From NCBI RefSeq assembly GCF_016907275.1, contig NZ_JAFBBP010000001.1, positions 1,364,001 to 1,428,000 of the forward strand: 64,000 nt of DNA. Reading direction: 5' to 3'. Shown piece after piece: positions 8,892 through 19,926 of this stretch; position 1 is the stretch's first letter, and every line of letters begins with the position of its first letter. This stretch comes from Micromonospora luteifusca. Its GTDB lineage: Bacteria > Actinomycetota > Actinomycetes > Mycobacteriales > Micromonosporaceae. The notes beneath the pieces were generated by a model, which was not told the origin of the DNA, ran no database searches, and saw nothing but the letters and a program-made list of their open reading frames with translations. A program made the translations under genes and the position numbers.

Positions 8892-9600
8892 GAGTCTGCG
8901 CATCGTCTGGATCTACCCCGACCTGCTCTCCACCTACGGAGACCGGGGCAACGCCCTGATCCTCGCCCGTCGGGCCCGCCAACGCGGCATGCCGGTCGAG
9001 GTCCTGGAGGTCCGCTCCGACCAGCAACTGCCGGCGACCGCCGACATCTACCTGGTCGGCGGCGGCGAGGACGGCCCGCAGGCGCTGGGCGCCCAGCGCC
9101 TGCTCGCCGACGGCGGTCTGCACCGGGCGGTCGCTCAGGGTTCCGTGGTGTTCGGCGTCTGCGCCGGCTACCAACTGCTCGGCACCTCCTTCTTCGCCAA
9201 GGGCGTGCAGTGCCGTGGTCTGGAGCTGCTCGACCTGCAGTCCGACCGGGGCGAGAGCCGGGCCGTCGGCGAGCTGGCCGGCGAGATCGACCCCCGGCTG
9301 GGCCTGCCCCCGCTGACCGGTTTCGAGAACCACGGCGGGCGCACCCACCTCGGCCCGGAGGTCTCCCCGCTGGCCCGGGTCACCGCCGGGGTGGGCAACG
9401 ACGGTGCCACCGAGGGCGCGTGGCGCGGCAAGCTGCTCGGCACCTACTCGCACGGCCCGGCGCTGGCCCGCAACCCGGCCCTGGCCGACCTGCTGCTGCG
9501 CTGGGCCACCGGAGCACACCAGCTCCCGCCGCTGGACGACACCTGGTCGGACCGGCTCCGCAACGAGCGCCGCTCCTCAGTGGTCGCCGCCCGGGCATGA
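8881..9600 (+). CDS. gatD: Lipid II isoglutaminyl synthase glutaminase subunit GatD
   Basis: Class I glutamine amidotransferase-like subunit that supplies ammonia to MurT. The 239-residue protein has the nucleophile in VFGVCAGYQLLG (Cys94, the same number as in Staphylococcus aureus GatD) and the histidine in TYSHGPALARNP (His191). Length matches the family. GTG at 8881 lies inside the end of murT, an 11-bp overlap, and the stop overlaps the next gene by 4 bp, so murT-gatD-TVP38 looks like one transcript. Confidence 0.94.
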   Translation: MSSESLRIVWIYPDLLSTYGDRGNALILARRARQRGMPVEVLEVRSDQQLPATADIYLVGGGEDGPQALGAQRLLADGGLHRAVAQGSVVFGVCAGYQLLGTSFFAKGVQCRGLELLDLQSDRGESRAVGELAGEIDPRLGLPPLTGFENHGGRTHLGPEVSPLARVTAGVGNDGATEGAWRGKLLGTYSHGPALARNPALADLLLRWATGAHQLPPLDDTWSDRLRNERRSSVVAARA

Positions 9601-10280
9601 TCCGTGCCGTCCGGCGGCTGCTCCGGCAGCCGCCGGCCGCCCGGTTCGCCCTGCTCGTGCTGCTGATCGGCGGCTGTGGGCTGCTGCTGCTCCTGGTGCC
9701 CCGGCCGGATCCGGAGCAGCTGCCGCTGCTGGCCGACCGGCTGGGTGACCTCGCCCCGGTGGCCGCGATCCTCGGCGGCGCGCTGCTGCTGGTCGCGCTG
9801 GTCCCCCGGACCTTCATCACACTCGCCGCCGGTGCGATCTTCGGCCCGTTGGAGGGTGCCGCGTACGCTCTCGGCGCCGCGCTGGTGGCCGCGGCGATCG
9901 GGTTCACGGTCGGCCGGCTGCTCGGCCGGGAGTTCGTCGCCGTTCGGGTCCGTGGTCGCCTGGCCCGCCTCGACGGCTGGTTCGCCCGGCAGAGCGTGGT
10001 CGGTGTGATCACCGTCCGGCTGCTGCCGATCGCCGGCTTCGGGTTGGTCAGCTACGGCTACGGCACGACCGGAGCCCGGGTGCTGCCGTTCCTGGCCGGC
10101 AGTGTCATCGCGTCCGCGCCGACCGCCTTCGGCTACGCGGCGATCGGCGCGGCCGTCAGCTCACCCGGCCACGTCAACTGGTACGCCGCCGCACCGTCCA
10201 GCCTCGGTCTGATCGCCAGCCTGGTGCTCGTACACAAGTGGTGGCGCGCCGAACGCCGCCGCCGCTCCATGCTGGTCTGA
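9597..10280 (+). CDS. TVP38/TMEM64 family (DedA-like, VTT domain) membrane protein
   Basis: A 227-residue integral membrane protein, start MIRAVRRLLRQPP, ATG overlapping the gatD stop as ATGA. Hydrophobic segments lie near residues 17-36, 52-75, 78-105, 135-155 and 160-182, followed by about 200-218 and a basic tail. The central GAIFGPLEGAAYALGAAL and RLLPIAGFGLVSYGYG blocks are the VTT/DedA-superfamily re-entrant loop region. Members have been linked to lipid scrambling or undecaprenyl phosphate recycling; the coupling to lipid II amidation genes makes a cell wall lipid role attractive here, but that is inference. Confidence 0.8.
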   Translation: MIRAVRRLLRQPPAARFALLVLLIGGCGLLLLLVPRPDPEQLPLLADRLGDLAPVAAILGGALLLVALVPRTFITLAAGAIFGPLEGAAYALGAALVAAAIGFTVGRLLGREFVAVRVRGRLARLDGWFARQSVVGVITVRLLPIAGFGLVSYGYGTTGARVLPFLAGSVIASAPTAFGYAAIGAAVSSPGHVNWYAAAPSSLGLIASLVLVHKWWRAERRRRSMLV

Positions 10281-10403
10281 CGTAGGCGCAGCAACCACAA
10301 CTGGCTGCTCAACCACCTCCGCACCCTGGTGGCGGTGTCGACCGCCTGAGTCGCTGCCGCACCTCCGAGTCGGTGTGCGGCGGCCGGCGGAGGATGCGCC
10401 GGA

Positions 10404-10451
10404 GAGGGTTATGACTCAGAGGTATAAATATGCCTCTGAGTCATAACCCTC
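10404..10451. repeat. 48-bp AT-rich palindrome (element A) between convergent genes
   Basis: Two perfectly complementary 19-bp arms (10404-10422 and 10433-10451) flank a TATAAATATG centre. It is made of two inverted copies of a 17-bp unit TATRCCTSWSAGTCATR (10410-10426 on minus, 10429-10445 on plus). A related 48-bp element lies at 30128-30175. It sits between the convergent TVP38 gene and leuS and could fold as a terminator or bind a dimeric protein. The rest of 10281-10530 shows no intact gene. Confidence 0.8.
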
Positions 10452-10530
10452 AACGCGGTGTCCGCCTCCGTGGACGTCACGATGCGTATCGGTCGCGCCG
10501 GACCGCCCGCTGCCCAGACCGACAGGGGCG

Positions 10531-13371
<2,841 letters not shown>

Positions 13372-13433
13372 CGTCTCTCCTCGCTTCGCTTCGCTTCGTC
13401 TCGGCGCCACCGGGCCGGACCGGCGGCGGGCAC

Positions 13434-13495
13434 AAAAATGCCCCTCGCACAGGAGGGGCCGCCGTGCTGTCGCGCGTTCAGCGCATCAGCACGGC
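13434..13495 (-). terminator. leuS attenuator: leader stem plus intrinsic terminator
   Basis: On the minus strand a stem GCCGTGCTG/CAGCACGGC (13487-13495 with 13461-13469) overlaps the leader peptide stop codon. It is followed by a second stem GCCCCTC/GAGGGGC (13453-13459 with 13440-13446) and five T residues (13434-13438), 63 nt before leuS. This is the classical arrangement of attenuation: the first stem forms when the ribosome finishes the leader, letting the terminator form; a ribosome stalled at Leu codons would cover the first stem and free CAGCACGG for an alternative pairing with CCTGTGC. Confidence 0.75.
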
Positions 13496-13524
13496 CCGAT
13501 AAGAAGCAGGAAGACTCCGGCCAT
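13486..13524 (-). CDS. leuS leader peptide MAGVFLLLIGPC
   Basis: A 12-codon ORF upstream of leuS encoding MAGVFLLLIGPC, with three consecutive leucine codons (CTG CTT CTT, 13501-13509) flanked by Val and Ile. Its stop lies in the first attenuator stem. TACACT at 13532-13537 ends 7 nt before the ATG, so the leader may be translated from a leaderless 5' end; there is no obvious Shine-Dalgarno. Leader-peptide attenuators upstream of leuS have been predicted in some Streptomyces, and the layout here fits that model. No protein function beyond stalling is expected. Confidence 0.7.
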   Translation of the reverse strand: MAGVFLLLIGPC

Positions 13525-13773
13525 GTTCGGCAGTGTACCCCGCCGACGGTTCGGCCGGCGGTGCCCCGGGCCGGGCCGGGGCGGGTCCCCCGACGCGGCG
13601 AATATCGGGGCGTAACCGACGGACTACCTGCGGGGGTCGGCGATAACGACAAACATGGTTAGCCTGAGAGGCTAGTGAGAATCCTGCGGCAAAAGAGGCT
13701 CGACGTCGCGAACCCAACGGCGGGTCCAGGTGCTCTCTAGAGAGCTGCAGTGACGGCGACGAGGAGGAGGCCC

Positions 13774-14826
13774 GTGACACAACAGACCTGGGACGAGGTG
13801 GGCGGTCTATTGCCGCACGACGAGTTCCGCGCCGCCAGCGAGGCCATCGTGGCCAACATCGAGCAGGTCATCGAGGGTAAGACCGCCACCGTGCGGCTCG
13901 CCCTGGCCGTGCTGCTCGCCGAGGGTCACCTCCTGATCGAAGACGTCCCGGGTGTCGGCAAGACCAAGCTGGCCAAGGCCCTCGCGCGGTCCATCGACTG
14001 CACGGTACGCCGGATCCAGTTCACCCCCGACCTGCTGCCCAGCGACGTCACCGGGGTCAGCGTCTACAACCAGGAGACGCACGACTTCGAGTTCCGCCCC
14101 GGGGCCGTGTTCGCCAACCTGGTCGTCGGCGACGAGATCAACCGGGCCTCCCCAAAGACCCAGTCGGCGTTGCTGGAGTGCATGGAGGAACGGCAGGTCA
14201 CCGTCGACGGTGTCACCTACCAACTCCAGACCCCGTTCATGGTCATCGCCACCCAGAACCCGATCGAGATGGAGGGGACCTACCCGCTGCCCGAGGCGCA
14301 GCGCGACCGGTTCACCGCCCGCATCGCGATGGGTTACCCGGACTCCAACGCGGAGCTGGCCATGCTCGACGGGCACGGCGGCACCGACCCGCTGAACGAG
14401 CTGCGCGCGGTCTCCGACGCGGCCATCGTCCGGCAACTCATCGCCACCGTCCGCCAGGTCCATGTGGCGGACGCGGTCAAGCAGTATGCGATCGACCTGG
14501 TCACCGCCACCCGGGAAGCCCCGGACCTGCGGCTCGGCGCCTCCCCCCGGGCGACCCTGCAGCTGCTGCGCACCGCCCGGGCGGTCGCCGCCCTGGAGGG
14601 CCGCGACTACGTCCTCCCCGACGATCTGCAGGCACTCGCGGTGCCGGTGCTCGCGCACCGGATCATCCCGACCGCCGACGCGCAGCTCGCCCGGCGCACC
14701 ACCGACGCGATCGTCTCCGAGTTGGTGCACCGTCTGCCGCTGCCACACGACCGGCAGCGCAACCAGTACGACACCCGGCCCGCTTCCGGCAACGGCCGCG
14801 CGCCCTACGAGCCCCGGAGGCCATGA
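13774..14826 (+). CDS. MoxR-family AAA+ ATPase
   Basis: AAA+ ATPase of the MoxR class, thought to act as a chaperone for proteins encoded beside it. Using the second GTG (13774), which is 3 nt after GAGGAGGAGG, gives 350 residues; the GTG eight codons earlier lies upstream of that ribosome site. Walker A is VPGVGKTK (near 58-65), Walker B is VVGDEINRASP, and sensor 1 lies in ATQNPIEMEGTYPLPEAQ. The next gene starts 1 bp after the stop. MoxR-DUF58-transglutaminase is a recurring bacterial trio, so the partners are probably the two downstream proteins. Confidence 0.9.
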   Translation: MTQQTWDEVGGLLPHDEFRAASEAIVANIEQVIEGKTATVRLALAVLLAEGHLLIEDVPGVGKTKLAKALARSIDCTVRRIQFTPDLLPSDVTGVSVYNQETHDFEFRPGAVFANLVVGDEINRASPKTQSALLECMEERQVTVDGVTYQLQTPFMVIATQNPIEMEGTYPLPEAQRDRFTARIAMGYPDSNAELAMLDGHGGTDPLNELRAVSDAAIVRQLIATVRQVHVADAVKQYAIDLVTATREAPDLRLGASPRATLQLLRTARAVAALEGRDYVLPDDLQALAVPVLAHRIIPTADAQLARRTTDAIVSELVHRLPLPHDRQRNQYDTRPASGNGRAPYEPRRP

Positions 14827-14827
14827 C

Positions 14828-16126
14828 GTGCGTGCCGGGCTGCGCGGGCTGACCACCCGCGGGCGCTCCTTCCTCGCCGCGGCGGTCGCGGCAGCGATCT
14901 CGGCCGGCATCCTCGGCGAGAAGGACCTGCTCCGGGTGGCCGTGCTGCTGGCCGTCCTGCCGTTGCTGGCCGCGACCTACGTCGGGCGCAGCCGCTACAA
15001 ACTGGCCTGCAACCGTTCACTGGACCCGCACCGGGTCCCGGTCGGCGCCAACTCCCGCGTGGTTCTGCGCCTGCAGAATCTCTCCCGGCTGCCGACCGGC
15101 ACGCTCCTTCTGGAGGACCGGCTGCCCTACGCGCTGGGCAGCCGACCCCGCGTGGTGTTGGAGCGGCTCGGCGCGCACCAGGCCAGCTCGGTGGCGTACA
15201 CCGTGCGGGCCGACGTGCGGGGCCGCTACGACGTGGGCCCGCTGGTGGTCCGGATGACCGACCCGTTCGGCCTCTGCGAGCTCACCCGGTCCTTCCCGAG
15301 CACCGACCACCTGACGGTCATCCCGCAGGTCACTCCGCTGCCGTCGGTCCGGCTCCCCGGGGAGTACGCGGGCAGCGGCGACAGCCGGGCCCGCTCGGTG
15401 GCGGTCCACGGCGAGGACGACGCGGCGACCCGGGAGTACCGGCGCGGCGACGACCTTCGCCGGGTGCACTGGAAGTCGACCGCGCGTACCGGCGAGCTGA
15501 TGGTGCGCCGCGAGGAGCAGCCGTGGGAGAGCCGGGCCACGGTCGTCCTGGACACCCGGGCGTACGGCCACCGCGGCGAGGGGCCGACGGCCAGTTTCGA
15601 GTGGGCCGTCTCCGCCGCCGCGAGCGTCGCCGTCCACCTACGGCAGTCCGGCTACAAGTTGCGCCTGGTCACCGGCTCGGGGGCCGATGTGGACGCATCG
15701 GAGGCCGGCGGTGACGGTGCGCTGCTCGACCACCTCGCGGAGGTCCGCCTGGATCAGCGCACCGAAGTGACCAGCCTCGTGCAGCGGGTCCGCCAGCGCG
15801 CCGACGGTGGGCTGATCATCGGGCTGTTCGGCACGGTGAGCGTGGCCGAGGCCGAGGTGCTGGCCGGGCTGCGGGGAAACGGCGCCACCTGCATCGGGTT
15901 CCTGCTCAACAGCTCCACCTGGCTCAGCCTGCCGGAGAAGGCCCGGGCCGAGGCCGAGCACGCCCACGGCGCCGCCGTCCTCGCCATGCTGCAGAGCGGC
16001 TGGCGCGTGGTCGGCGTCGACCACGGCGCCCGACTGCCGGCGCTGTGGCCGCAGGCAGGCCGGGGCTCCCAGGGCTTCGCCCTGCGCGCCGCGCTGGCCG
16101 AGACGGTCGCCGGCGGCGTGCGATGA
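14828..16126 (+). CDS. DUF58 domain protein (MoxR partner)
   Basis: A 432-residue protein. GTG at 14828 (VRAGLRGLTTRGRSF) is supported by CGGAGG about 8 nt upstream and by immediate coupling to moxR. Two hydrophobic segments lie near 15-30 and 34-50. A beta-rich middle region precedes the DUF58 signature ATREYRRGDDLRRVHWKSTA, and a von Willebrand A-like C-terminal part begins at ATVVLDTRAYG. The molecular role is unknown. Association with MoxR and a transglutaminase suggests a cell-envelope assembly or quality-control task. Confidence 0.85.
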   Translation: MRAGLRGLTTRGRSFLAAAVAAAISAGILGEKDLLRVAVLLAVLPLLAATYVGRSRYKLACNRSLDPHRVPVGANSRVVLRLQNLSRLPTGTLLLEDRLPYALGSRPRVVLERLGAHQASSVAYTVRADVRGRYDVGPLVVRMTDPFGLCELTRSFPSTDHLTVIPQVTPLPSVRLPGEYAGSGDSRARSVAVHGEDDAATREYRRGDDLRRVHWKSTARTGELMVRREEQPWESRATVVLDTRAYGHRGEGPTASFEWAVSAAASVAVHLRQSGYKLRLVTGSGADVDASEAGGDGALLDHLAEVRLDQRTEVTSLVQRVRQRADGGLIIGLFGTVSVAEAEVLAGLRGNGATCIGFLLNSSTWLSLPEKARAEAEHAHGAAVLAMLQSGWRVVGVDHGARLPALWPQAGRGSQGFALRAALAETVAGGVR

Positions 16127-16142
16127 ACGGAAGGTTCGCCTC

Positions 16143-18617
16143 ATGATCGCCAGTCGGAACATCGGCGTGGTGGCAGCCGCGGCCACGGTGTTGGCCGCCG
16201 CCCCGCTGTCGGCCATCTTCCAGAGCTGGACGTGGCTGATCGAGTCCGTCATCGCGGTCGCCGTGGTCGCCGGGGTGGCCGCGTTGACCAGGCTCGCCCG
16301 GGCACCGCTGTGGGGTCAGGTGCTGGGCATGCTGGCCGGCCTGGTCCTCGCCCTGACCTGGTTGTTCCCCAGCGGCGAGGAGTTGGTCGCCGTCCTGCCC
16401 ACACCCGGCACGTTCGCGCACTTCGCCAACCTGCTCGCCGACTCCGCACAGGACATGCGCTCGTACGGGGTCGAGGTCCCGGACACCGACCCGCTGCTGT
16501 TCATCGCCGTGCTCGGCGTCGGCGCGGTCGCCGTCCTGGTGGACGTACTGGCCGTGGGGCTGCGCCGGCCCGCGCTGGCGGGGCTGCCGATGCTCGCCAT
16601 CTACTCGGTGCCGGTCGCCGTCTACGTGGACAGCGTCCCCGCGACGCCGTTCGTGGTGGGCGCCGCCGGTTACCTCTGGCTGCTGGTCACCGACAACGTC
16701 GACCGGGTGCGCAGGTTCGGGCGCCGGTTCACCGGTGACGGTCGCGACATCGACGTGTGGGAGGCCTCGCCGCTGGCGTCGGCCGGCCGTCGGCTCGCGG
16801 TCGTCGGGGTGGTGCTGGCGGTGGCGCTGCCGTTGGCGGTGCCCGGCATGACCGGCGGGCTCCTCGACACCCTCAGTCGTGGGCCGGGCAACGGCAACGG
16901 CAACGGCAACGGCTCGGGCGGCTCGTCGGGCCGGATCGACCTGTTCGCCTCGCTCGCCGGCCAGCTCAATCAGTCCCAGGTGTCCGACCTGGTCAAGGTG
17001 ACCACGTCCGAGCCCAACCCGTTCTACCTGCGGTACGCGGTCGCCGACGAGTTGCGCCCTGCCGGTTTCCAGGCGCGCAACCCGAGCGGCCGGCCAACCA
17101 ACCGGGATCTGCCCAACCCGGCCGACCGGGCTGGCCCCGGCGTGCAGCAGACCACCTACCGGGCGACCGTCGAGGTCACCAAGAGCCTGAGCATGTCGCT
17201 GATGCCGGTGTACGCCGAGCCGGTACGCACCGAGGACCTCAACAGCAACTGGCTCTACGACACCAACCAACAGGTCGTCTTCTCCAACCGGGAAAACTCC
17301 CGGGGCCGCAAGTACTCCTTCGACTACGTCCGCTCGACGTACACTCCCGCGGCGCTGCGAGCCGCGCTTCCGCTGCCGGCCGACCACCCGGTACGCCGGC
17401 AGTTGACCGCCACCCCTGGGCCGGTGCCTGAGGTGGAGGATCTGGTCAAGGGGTTGATCCAGAACAAGAGCACCGACTACGACCGCGTGTTGGCGATCTA
17501 CCAGCACTTCTCGGCGGACAACGGGTTCAGCTACCGACTCAGCACCGCGAGCGGCAGCAGCGGGCAGGACATCGTCAACTTCCTGACCAACAAGGTCGGC
17601 TACTGCCAGCAGTACGCGGCGGCGATGGCCTGGTTGGTCCGCTCGGCCGGCATCCCAGCGCGGGTGGCGTTCGGGTTCACCAACGGCAGCAATCGCGACG
17701 GTGACACCTTCACGCTGACCAACCTCAACCTGCACGCCTGGACCGAGGTCTACTTCAACGGGGTCGGCTGGGTGCCGTTCGACGCCACGCCGGCGTACGG
17801 GGTGCCCGGGTCCACCCGATCGGCCTGGGCTCCGGACACTGACGCGCCGGAGCCGTCCGCCCCGGGCGCTGGCGTCTCGGACACCCCGGCGGGCACCGAC
17901 TCCTCGGCTGGTCCGGCCGGGCCCGACAACGCCGACCGGGACCTCGACGACGGGCTTTCCCTGGTCGGTACGACGCCAGCCGAGCAGCCCCCGGTCTGGC
18001 CCTGGTGGACGGCGGGCCTACTGGCCCTACTGGTACTGCTGGCGATCCCCGCCCTGCGCCGGCTGGCCCTGCGCCGTAGACGGGGTGCCCAGGCGGCGAA
18101 CGCCGCGGTGGCCTCTGCGACCGTCGACGACGGCGCCGAGCCGGGGACGCGCGTGGTGGTGGTCGGCGCGGACGCCAACGCGGCACGCGCGGACGCGCAC
18201 GCCGCCTGGGCGGAACTCCTCGACACAATGGTGGACTTCAAGATCCCGGTCGATCTGACCGAGACACCTCGGGCGACCGCCGACCGGCTTGTCCGGGAGA
18301 CCCTCAGCGACGACACCGCCGCGATCGGGTCGGCGCAGCTGCTCGGTCGGGCGGAGGAGCGGGCCCGCTACGCGCGGGACCCGCTGACCGGTGAGCGGTT
18401 ACTGCCGGCGCTACGCGCGGTCCGTGGGGCGCTCGCCGCACGGGCCGACCGGCGCACCCGCCTGTTCGCCGCCGTGCTCCCGCCGTCGGTGCTACTGCGG
18501 TGGAGGACCGGCATGGCGGACACGTCCGGCCGAATGGTGGCGCTGACCGGGCGAGCCCGGTACCGGCTGCTGCGCTGGAACCCCCGACGGCTGATGGCCG
18601 ACCGGGCCGCCCGCTGA
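16143..18617 (+). CDS. Membrane transglutaminase-like protein (TgpA type)
   Basis: An 824-residue membrane protein. The N-terminal third has about six membrane segments (to ~235). An extracytoplasmic region follows, beginning with a Gly-Asn repeat (249-257), and holds a transglutaminase-like core with Cys488 (GYCQQYAAAM), His531 (LNLHAWTEVY) and Asp547 (VPFDATPAYG), a complete thiol-protease-like triad. A last membrane segment near 620-640 precedes a cytoplasmic tail with a DUF4129-like region. It starts 16 bp after the DUF58 stop. The substrate is unknown. It closes the MoxR operon. Confidence 0.87.
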   Translation: MIASRNIGVVAAAATVLAAAPLSAIFQSWTWLIESVIAVAVVAGVAALTRLARAPLWGQVLGMLAGLVLALTWLFPSGEELVAVLPTPGTFAHFANLLADSAQDMRSYGVEVPDTDPLLFIAVLGVGAVAVLVDVLAVGLRRPALAGLPMLAIYSVPVAVYVDSVPATPFVVGAAGYLWLLVTDNVDRVRRFGRRFTGDGRDIDVWEASPLASAGRRLAVVGVVLAVALPLAVPGMTGGLLDTLSRGPGNGNGNGNGSGGSSGRIDLFASLAGQLNQSQVSDLVKVTTSEPNPFYLRYAVADELRPAGFQARNPSGRPTNRDLPNPADRAGPGVQQTTYRATVEVTKSLSMSLMPVYAEPVRTEDLNSNWLYDTNQQVVFSNRENSRGRKYSFDYVRSTYTPAALRAALPLPADHPVRRQLTATPGPVPEVEDLVKGLIQNKSTDYDRVLAIYQHFSADNGFSYRLSTASGSSGQDIVNFLTNKVGYCQQYAAAMAWLVRSAGIPARVAFGFTNGSNRDGDTFTLTNLNLHAWTEVYFNGVGWVPFDATPAYGVPGSTRSAWAPDTDAPEPSAPGAGVSDTPAGTDSSAGPAGPDNADRDLDDGLSLVGTTPAEQPPVWPWWTAGLLALLVLLAIPALRRLALRRRRGAQAANAAVASATVDDGAEPGTRVVVVGADANAARADAHAAWAELLDTMVDFKIPVDLTETPRATADRLVRETLSDDTAAIGSAQLLGRAEERARYARDPLTGERLLPALRAVRGALAARADRRTRLFAAVLPPSVLLRWRTGMADTSGRMVALTGRARYRLLRWNPRRLMADRAAR

Positions 18618-18626
18618 CCCACGCTC

Positions 18627-18668
18627 GTCCAAGTCCAAGTCCAGGTCCAGGTCCAGGTCCAGGTCCGG
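18627..18668. repeat. Seven tandem GTCCAR hexamers
   Basis: GTCCAA twice, GTCCAG four times and GTCCGG once, in register, starting 9 bp after the transglutaminase stop. About 100 bp of imperfect CGCCGGTCCCCGCC-like repeats follow (18757-18855). Together with the two larger repeats downstream, this fills the 792-bp gap 18618-19409, where no credible gene was seen. Confidence 0.85.
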
Positions 18669-18888
18669 GGCGGTGGTCCACCGACCGCCGCCCCGCCCGG
18701 GCGCCACCACCCGCTCCGCCCGGAGCACCAACACCCGCCCCGCCCGCCGTCGCCGGCCCGCCGGTCCCCGCCCTCGCCGCTCCCCGCCGGCCCCCACCCT
18801 CGCCGGTCTCCGCCGGTCCCACCTTCGCCGGTCCCCGCCATCCCTGGTCCCTGCCCACCAGCGCCTCGATCAATTGATGGTGGCGGCC

Positions 18889-19030
18889 GAGCTGGGCGCG
18901 GCCTGCACGCGGGGTGGTCGAGGTGGCCGTGATCGTCACCAGGTCGCCGATGTAGCGGTTTCCCGCAGCCCGGATACCCCCACATCGCCGACCTGGTGTC
19001 GATCATCGTGGCGGAGGGTGGGCGGGGCGC
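18889..19030. repeat. REP-like repeat, copy 1
   Basis: A 142-bp unit repeated at 19065-19212. It contains an inverted repeat of two 24-bp arms (18930-18953 and 18982-19005, 22 of 24 positions pair) that begin and end with TGATC/GATCA around the core CACCAGGTCG. Such a compact hairpin between convergent genes is typical of non-autonomous repetitive extragenic palindromes. No ORF lies in it. Confidence 0.75.
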
Positions 19031-19064
19031 GGCGGTCGGATGCGGCATGGCCTGCGTGGCGGTC

Positions 19065-19212
19065 GAGCTAGGCGCGGCCTGCACGCGCGCGGCGCAGCGC
19101 TAAAGCCAAGCGTGATCGTCACCAGATCGCCGATGTGGGGGTGTCCCGCGGCCCGGTTACCCCAATATCGCCGACCTGGTGTCGATCATGGTGGCGGAGG
19201 GTGGGCGGGGCG
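19065..19212. repeat. REP-like repeat, copy 2
   Basis: Second copy, 148 bp, with arms 19113-19136 and 19165-19188. The outer flanks (GAGCTRGGCGCGGCCTGCACGCG at the left in part, GGCGGAGGGTGGGCGGGGCG at the right) are shared with copy 1, so the duplicated unit is larger than the hairpin. Loop sequences have diverged more than the arms. The bases from 19213 to 19409 contain a short GCGTAGCCGGC duplication and nothing else that was recognised. Confidence 0.75.
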
Positions 19213-19409
19213 TAGCCGGCGGCGCGTAGCCGGCAGGGCCTAGCGGGCGGGGCGTGGACGACGCGCCACAGCCGCGCAGCGGCATACGCACACACGCTCG
19301 GCGACGCTTGTCAGCGGGAGAGGGCGCGCGGAATCGACGGCGGTCGCCGGGGGCTCGCCCGGCGACCCACTCGTCGCGGCGTACGGCCCGCCTCAGCGGC
19401 GGGACTGGC

Positions 19410-19808
19410 TCAGCGGTGCCCCTCCGGGCGCTGCCGCCACCTGTCCTCCATGCGGTCCAGGATCGACGACCGGCGACCGGATCGGCCACCGCGCGGACGG
19501 CGACGACTCGTCGTGCCGCCCACCACGTGCAGGTCGGGCGACTGCGCCCGTCGGTGCGACTGCACCGCGTACGCGGCCGACGCCAGCATGACGACGAAGC
19601 CCGCCACCGCCAACGGTGGAGTCTTGATCACCGCGCCGTAGACCAGTAGAGCCAAGCCAGCGATGATCACGCCGGCTGCGACGAGCAGGCGACGCCGCGC
19701 ATGGAAGCGCGGATCGCTGGCGCGCACGGCCGAGGCGAATTTGGGGTCCTCGGCAAGCGACCGCTCGATCTGCTCGAACAGCCGCTGCTCGTGCTCCGAG
19801 AGCGGCAC
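19410..19808 (-). CDS. DUF3040 domain membrane protein
   Basis: A 132-residue actinobacterial protein of unknown function. The N-terminal PLSEHEQRLFEQIERSL block is the DUF3040 signature; two membrane segments (about 41-59 and 65-83) follow, then an Arg-rich cytoplasmic tail. GTG at 19808 has GGGGAGGAG about 5 nt upstream. Members are often encoded near mraZ/dcw genes in actinobacteria. It stands alone here, 118 bp downstream of dinB on the same strand. Confidence 0.88.
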   Translation of the reverse strand: MPLSEHEQRLFEQIERSLAEDPKFASAVRASDPRFHARRRLLVAAGVIIAGLALLVYGAVIKTPPLAVAGFVVMLASAAYAVQSHRRAQSPDLHVVGGTTSRRRPRGGRSGRRSSILDRMEDRWRQRPEGHR

Positions 19809-19926
19809 GGCACTCCTCCCCGGTCACGCGTTGGTCGGGCCCATTCGGGCCGACAGACCGTGGCAGCCAACCGGCTGCTTACCCGCAAGTCTACGAGGGG
19901 GGTCGCGCGTCGGAAAGCGGGACGAC

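Noticed and set aside
10281..10348. Reading frame ending LLNHLRTLVAVSTA right after the TVP38 stop
   Set aside because: It could be the last codons of a decayed membrane protein gene, but it is too short and lacks a start or a recognisable domain.
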